Source: Conexibacter woesei DSM 14684 (GTDB lineage Bacteria; Actinomycetota; Thermoleophilia; Solirubrobacterales; Solirubrobacteraceae). Taken from it: a stretch of DNA of 64,000 bases. The stretch spans positions 186,001 through 250,000 of the forward strand of contig NC_013739.1 of assembly GCF_000025265.1 (NCBI RefSeq), read 5' to 3'. The position numbers and the translations under genes are program-made. Positions 61,949 through 64,000 of the stretch are shown here, in pieces (position 1 is the first letter of the stretch; each line of letters begins with the position of its first letter). The notes under the pieces were generated by a model that saw only the letters and a program-made list of their open reading frames with translations, was not told the origin of the DNA and did not search any database.

Positions 61949-62733
61949 CGAGCGGCATGTATCGCCGGTTCGTGCCGGCGGAGCGCCGCAGACGGATGGC
62001 GGCGCTGCTGCAGAGACGCGGCTCGGTGTCGATCGCGGAGCTGGAGGAGGCGTTCGGCATCTCCGCGATGACGGCGCGGCGCGACCTCGCGGCGCTGGAG
62101 GAGCGCGGGCTGGTGACGCGCACCTGGGGCGGCGCGAGCACCCTCGCGCCGGTCGCCCACGAGGCGTCGTTCGCCGACCGCGTGCGGCGTGACCCGGAGC
62201 GCAAGCGCCGCCTCGCCGACGAGGCGTACAAGCTCGTGCAGCCGAACGAGACGCTGCTCGTCGACTCCTCCTCGACCGGCTGGTACTTCGTCGAGCGGCT
62301 GCTGGAGGAGCCGCTCCCGTGCACGGTCATCACGAACTCGCTCGCGATCGTCGACCTCGCCGCCGAGGTGCCGGCGCAGGTGCAGGTCGTCGTGATCGGC
62401 GGGATCCTGCGGCCGTTGACGCGCTCGACGGTCGGGCCCGCGGCGACGAAGGCGATCCGCGGCTACTACGCCGACCGCGCGATCGTCTCCGTCTACGGCG
62501 TCGGCACGGACGGCGGGCTGACGGACCCCGACGCCTACGAGTCGGAGGTGAAGGCGGCGATCGTCGCCCGCGCGCGCGAGCCGATGCTGCTGGTCGACGC
62601 GTCGAAGTTCGGCACGCTCGCGCAGAACCGCATAGGCGCCGCCGACGAGTTCAGCCACGCGATCGTCGCCGACGTCGGGCGCGACGCGACCGACATGCTG
62701 GTCGGGGCCGGCGTGGAGCTGCACGAGGCCTGA
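61945..62733 (+). CDS. DeoR-family sugar-operon regulator
   Basis: 262 residues. Helix-turn-helix at ~15-65 ([43 protein letters not shown]). The DeoR effector domain follows with [30 protein letters not shown]-like block and LLVDASKFG. It probably senses a phosphorylated sugar and represses this operon. ATGA overlap with the synthetase gene. Confidence 0.93.
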   Translation: MTSGMYRRFVPAERRRRMAALLQRRGSVSIAELEEAFGISAMTARRDLAALEERGLVTRTWGGASTLAPVAHEASFADRVRRDPERKRRLADEAYKLVQPNETLLVDSSSTGWYFVERLLEEPLPCTVITNSLAIVDLAAEVPAQVQVVVIGGILRPLTRSTVGPAATKAIRGYYADRAIVSVYGVGTDGGLTDPDAYESEVKAAIVARAREPMLLVDASKFGTLAQNRIGAADEFSHAIVADVGRDATDMLVGAGVELHEA

Positions 62734-62736
62734 GCG

Positions 62737-64000
62737 ATGGCCGCATACGAGGGGAACCAACGCGTGGGCGAGCTGCGAGGAGAGCGGCTGCGCTGCGAGC
62801 GGCTGAGCGACCCGCTCGCCGTCGAGCCGGCCCGGCCGCGGCTGAGCTGGATCGCTGCGGCCGCGGCCGCGCCTGGCACGAGCGGCCCGGCGAGCGGCGC
62901 GGGCGCGAGCGGCGCGGCCGCCGGCGAGCCGGCCGACGCCGCCGTCTCGCGCGGCCAGCGGCCGACCGCCTACCGCGTGCTGGCGGCGTCGTCGCTGAAG
63001 GCGCTGAGCGCCGTCAGCGAGCGGCTGGCTGGCGGCGGCGAGCGGCGCGGCGGCGCCCACAGGCTGCCGGCCGGCGGGCGCGACCTGTTGTGGGACTCGG
63101 GCCGCGTCGCCGCGGCGGAGACGCTCGCGGTCGAATGGGGCGGCGCGCCGCTCGCACCGTGCGTGCGGGTCTTCTGGCGCGTGCTCGTGTGGGACCGCGA
63201 CGGCCGCGTCGGGCCGCCGAGCGCGATCGCGACGTTCGGCGCCGGGCTCGGTGACGGCGAGGACGCGTGGGGCGGGGCGCAGTGGCTCGGTCACGGCCAT
63301 CCGTGGGCGGAGCACACGCCGGCGGGCGGCGACGAGCTCGACCCGCTGCACAACATGGGGATGACGTCGGCGCTGCTGCGGACCGAGTTCGCGCTCACCA
63401 GACCGGTGGTGCGGGCCACCGCCTACGCGACCGCGCGCGGCGTCTACCGCCTGCGGCTCAACGGCGCGCGCGTCGGCGACGACGAGCTGGCGCCCGGCTG
63501 GACCGACTACCGCAGACGGATCCACTACCAGGCGTTCGACCTCACGCGCCGGCTGCGCAGCGGCGCCAACGCGCTCGGCGTCGAGCTGGGCGAGGGCTGG
63601 TACGCGGGCTACGTCGGCTGGATGGCGAAGCACGCCGGCGGCCACTACGGCGCGCGTCCGAGCGCGCTCGTGCACGTGCGCGTCGAGCACGCCGACGGCT
63701 CGCTCACACTGCTCTCCACCGACGGCGGCGGCTGGCGCGCGACGCGCGGGCCGCGCGTCTACTCCGACCTGCAGATGGGCGAGCGCTTCGACGCGCGGCT
63801 GGTCGAAGCCGGCTGGGACGAGCCCGGCTTCGACGACGCCGGCTGGGAGCAGGCCGTCGTGCACGCGCCGCCGGCCGGCGCGCGGCTGGAGGCGCAGCCG
63901 TGCGAGCCCGCCCGCGCGCTGCGCGAGCTGGCGCCGATCGCGCTGACCGAGCCGCGGCCCGGGACGTGGGTCTTCGACCTCGGGCAGAACCTCGTCGGCT
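62737..64000 (+). CDS. Alpha-L-rhamnosidase (GH78), cut by the window end
   Basis: The frame is open to the window end (421 full codons). N-terminal domain: LRCERLSDPLAVEPARPRLSW, then QRPTAYRVLAASS and LLWDSGRVAAAETLAVEWGG, the usual GH78 N-terminal sandwich, but an Ala/Gly/Ser-rich insert (~residues 40-75) splits it. The next part, VYRLRLNGARVGDDELAPGWTDYRRR and VELGEGWYAGYVGW, is the rhamnosidase N domain. The catalytic barrel lies outside. The enzyme releases L-rhamnose from glycosides; it starts 3 bases after the DeoR stop. Confidence 0.9.
   Translation, partial: MAAYEGNQRVGELRGERLRCERLSDPLAVEPARPRLSWIAAAAAAPGTSGPASGAGASGAAAGEPADAAVSRGQRPTAYRVLAASSLKALSAVSERLAGGGERRGGAHRLPAGGRDLLWDSGRVAAAETLAVEWGGAPLAPCVRVFWRVLVWDRDGRVGPPSAIATFGAGLGDGEDAWGGAQWLGHGHPWAEHTPAGGDELDPLHNMGMTSALLRTEFALTRPVVRATAYATARGVYRLRLNGARVGDDELAPGWTDYRRRIHYQAFDLTRRLRSGANALGVELGEGWYAGYVGWMAKHAGGHYGARPSALVHVRVEHADGSLTLLSTDGGGWRATRGPRVYSDLQMGERFDARLVEAGWDEPGFDDAGWEQAVVHAPPAGARLEAQPCEPARALRELAPIALTEPRPGTWVFDLGQNLVG

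Noticed and set aside
1-64000. Prophage, integrated plasmid or IS element
   Set aside because: No transposase, integrase, structural gene, terminal repeats or tRNA target seen.

Overview
The window looks like a chromosomal segment of a very high-GC actinobacterium. The gene set (FabG4/HtdX/FadA2-type lipid genes, an NlpC/P60 hydrolase behind a c-di-AMP riboswitch, MmyB-type XRE regulator, RNHCP protein, many TetR regulators), plus heavy C/G third positions and frequent GTG starts, suggests a soil actinomycete. Thermoleophilia/Solirubrobacterales (Conexibacter-like) is my best guess, but this is inference. I see no rRNA, tRNA, CRISPR, phage or insertion sequence. Genes are packed tightly, and many operon neighbours share 4-base ATGA/GTGA overlaps.

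Region 1 (1-3.2 kb): the 3' end of a GGDEF-EAL c-di-GMP gene is translationally coupled to an ammonium transporter, followed by a fold-type IV aminotransferase. Region 2 (3.2-8.95 kb) is the most unusual part. Four consecutive genes encode an asparaginase-family protein, a TIR-asparaginase fusion, a YbaK-like tRNA-deacylase domain fused to an Asp/Glu-racemase-like domain that lacks one of the two catalytic cysteines, and another asparaginase. Two of the three asparaginase domains carry Asn in place of the conserved Asp of the HGTDT motif. Region 3 (9.4-16.2 kb): a TetR regulator with its own palindromic operator leads a complete fatty-acid/CoA-ester cassette (thiolase, FabG4, MaoC hydratase, two acyl-CoA dehydrogenases), resembling the mycobacterial Rv0241c-Rv0244c neighbourhood.

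Region 4 (16.2-31.2 kb) holds tandem peptidase E paralogues, a cytochrome P450 with no usual start codon for its conserved N-terminus, an MMPL exporter, a Gly-periodic membrane-anchored protein, acetolactate decarboxylase, a LuxR regulator, a TetR/MFS drug-efflux pair, an RCK-channel-like protein, a Phd/VapC-type toxin-antitoxin pair and a large lipoprotein. Region 5 (31.2-40.4 kb) has two PRC-barrel proteins, an RNHCP protein with a tiny upstream ORF, a seven-repeat FG-GAP secreted protein, an SRPBCC protein behind a perfect 8-bp inverted repeat, an M20 peptidase, and a cell-wall hydrolase controlled by a c-di-AMP riboswitch.

Region 6 (40.4-46.8 kb) is a two-component system next to a MacAB-like tripartite efflux set (lipoprotein, HlyD-like adaptor, ATPase, permease). 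Region 7 (46.9-54.6 kb) has an XRE/SnoaL divergent pair and then a leucine/isovalerate catabolic operon (TetR, isovaleryl-CoA dehydrogenase, HMG-CoA lyase, methylcrotonyl-CoA carboxylase alpha and beta). Region 8 (56.1-64 kb) is a sugar ABC importer operon with a serine hydrolase, an acyl-CoA ligase, a DeoR regulator and a truncated alpha-L-rhamnosidase. This suggests uptake and breakdown of acylated or aryl rhamnosides. Across the window, several exported proteins encode Arg mostly with AGA, while cytosolic neighbours use CGN.
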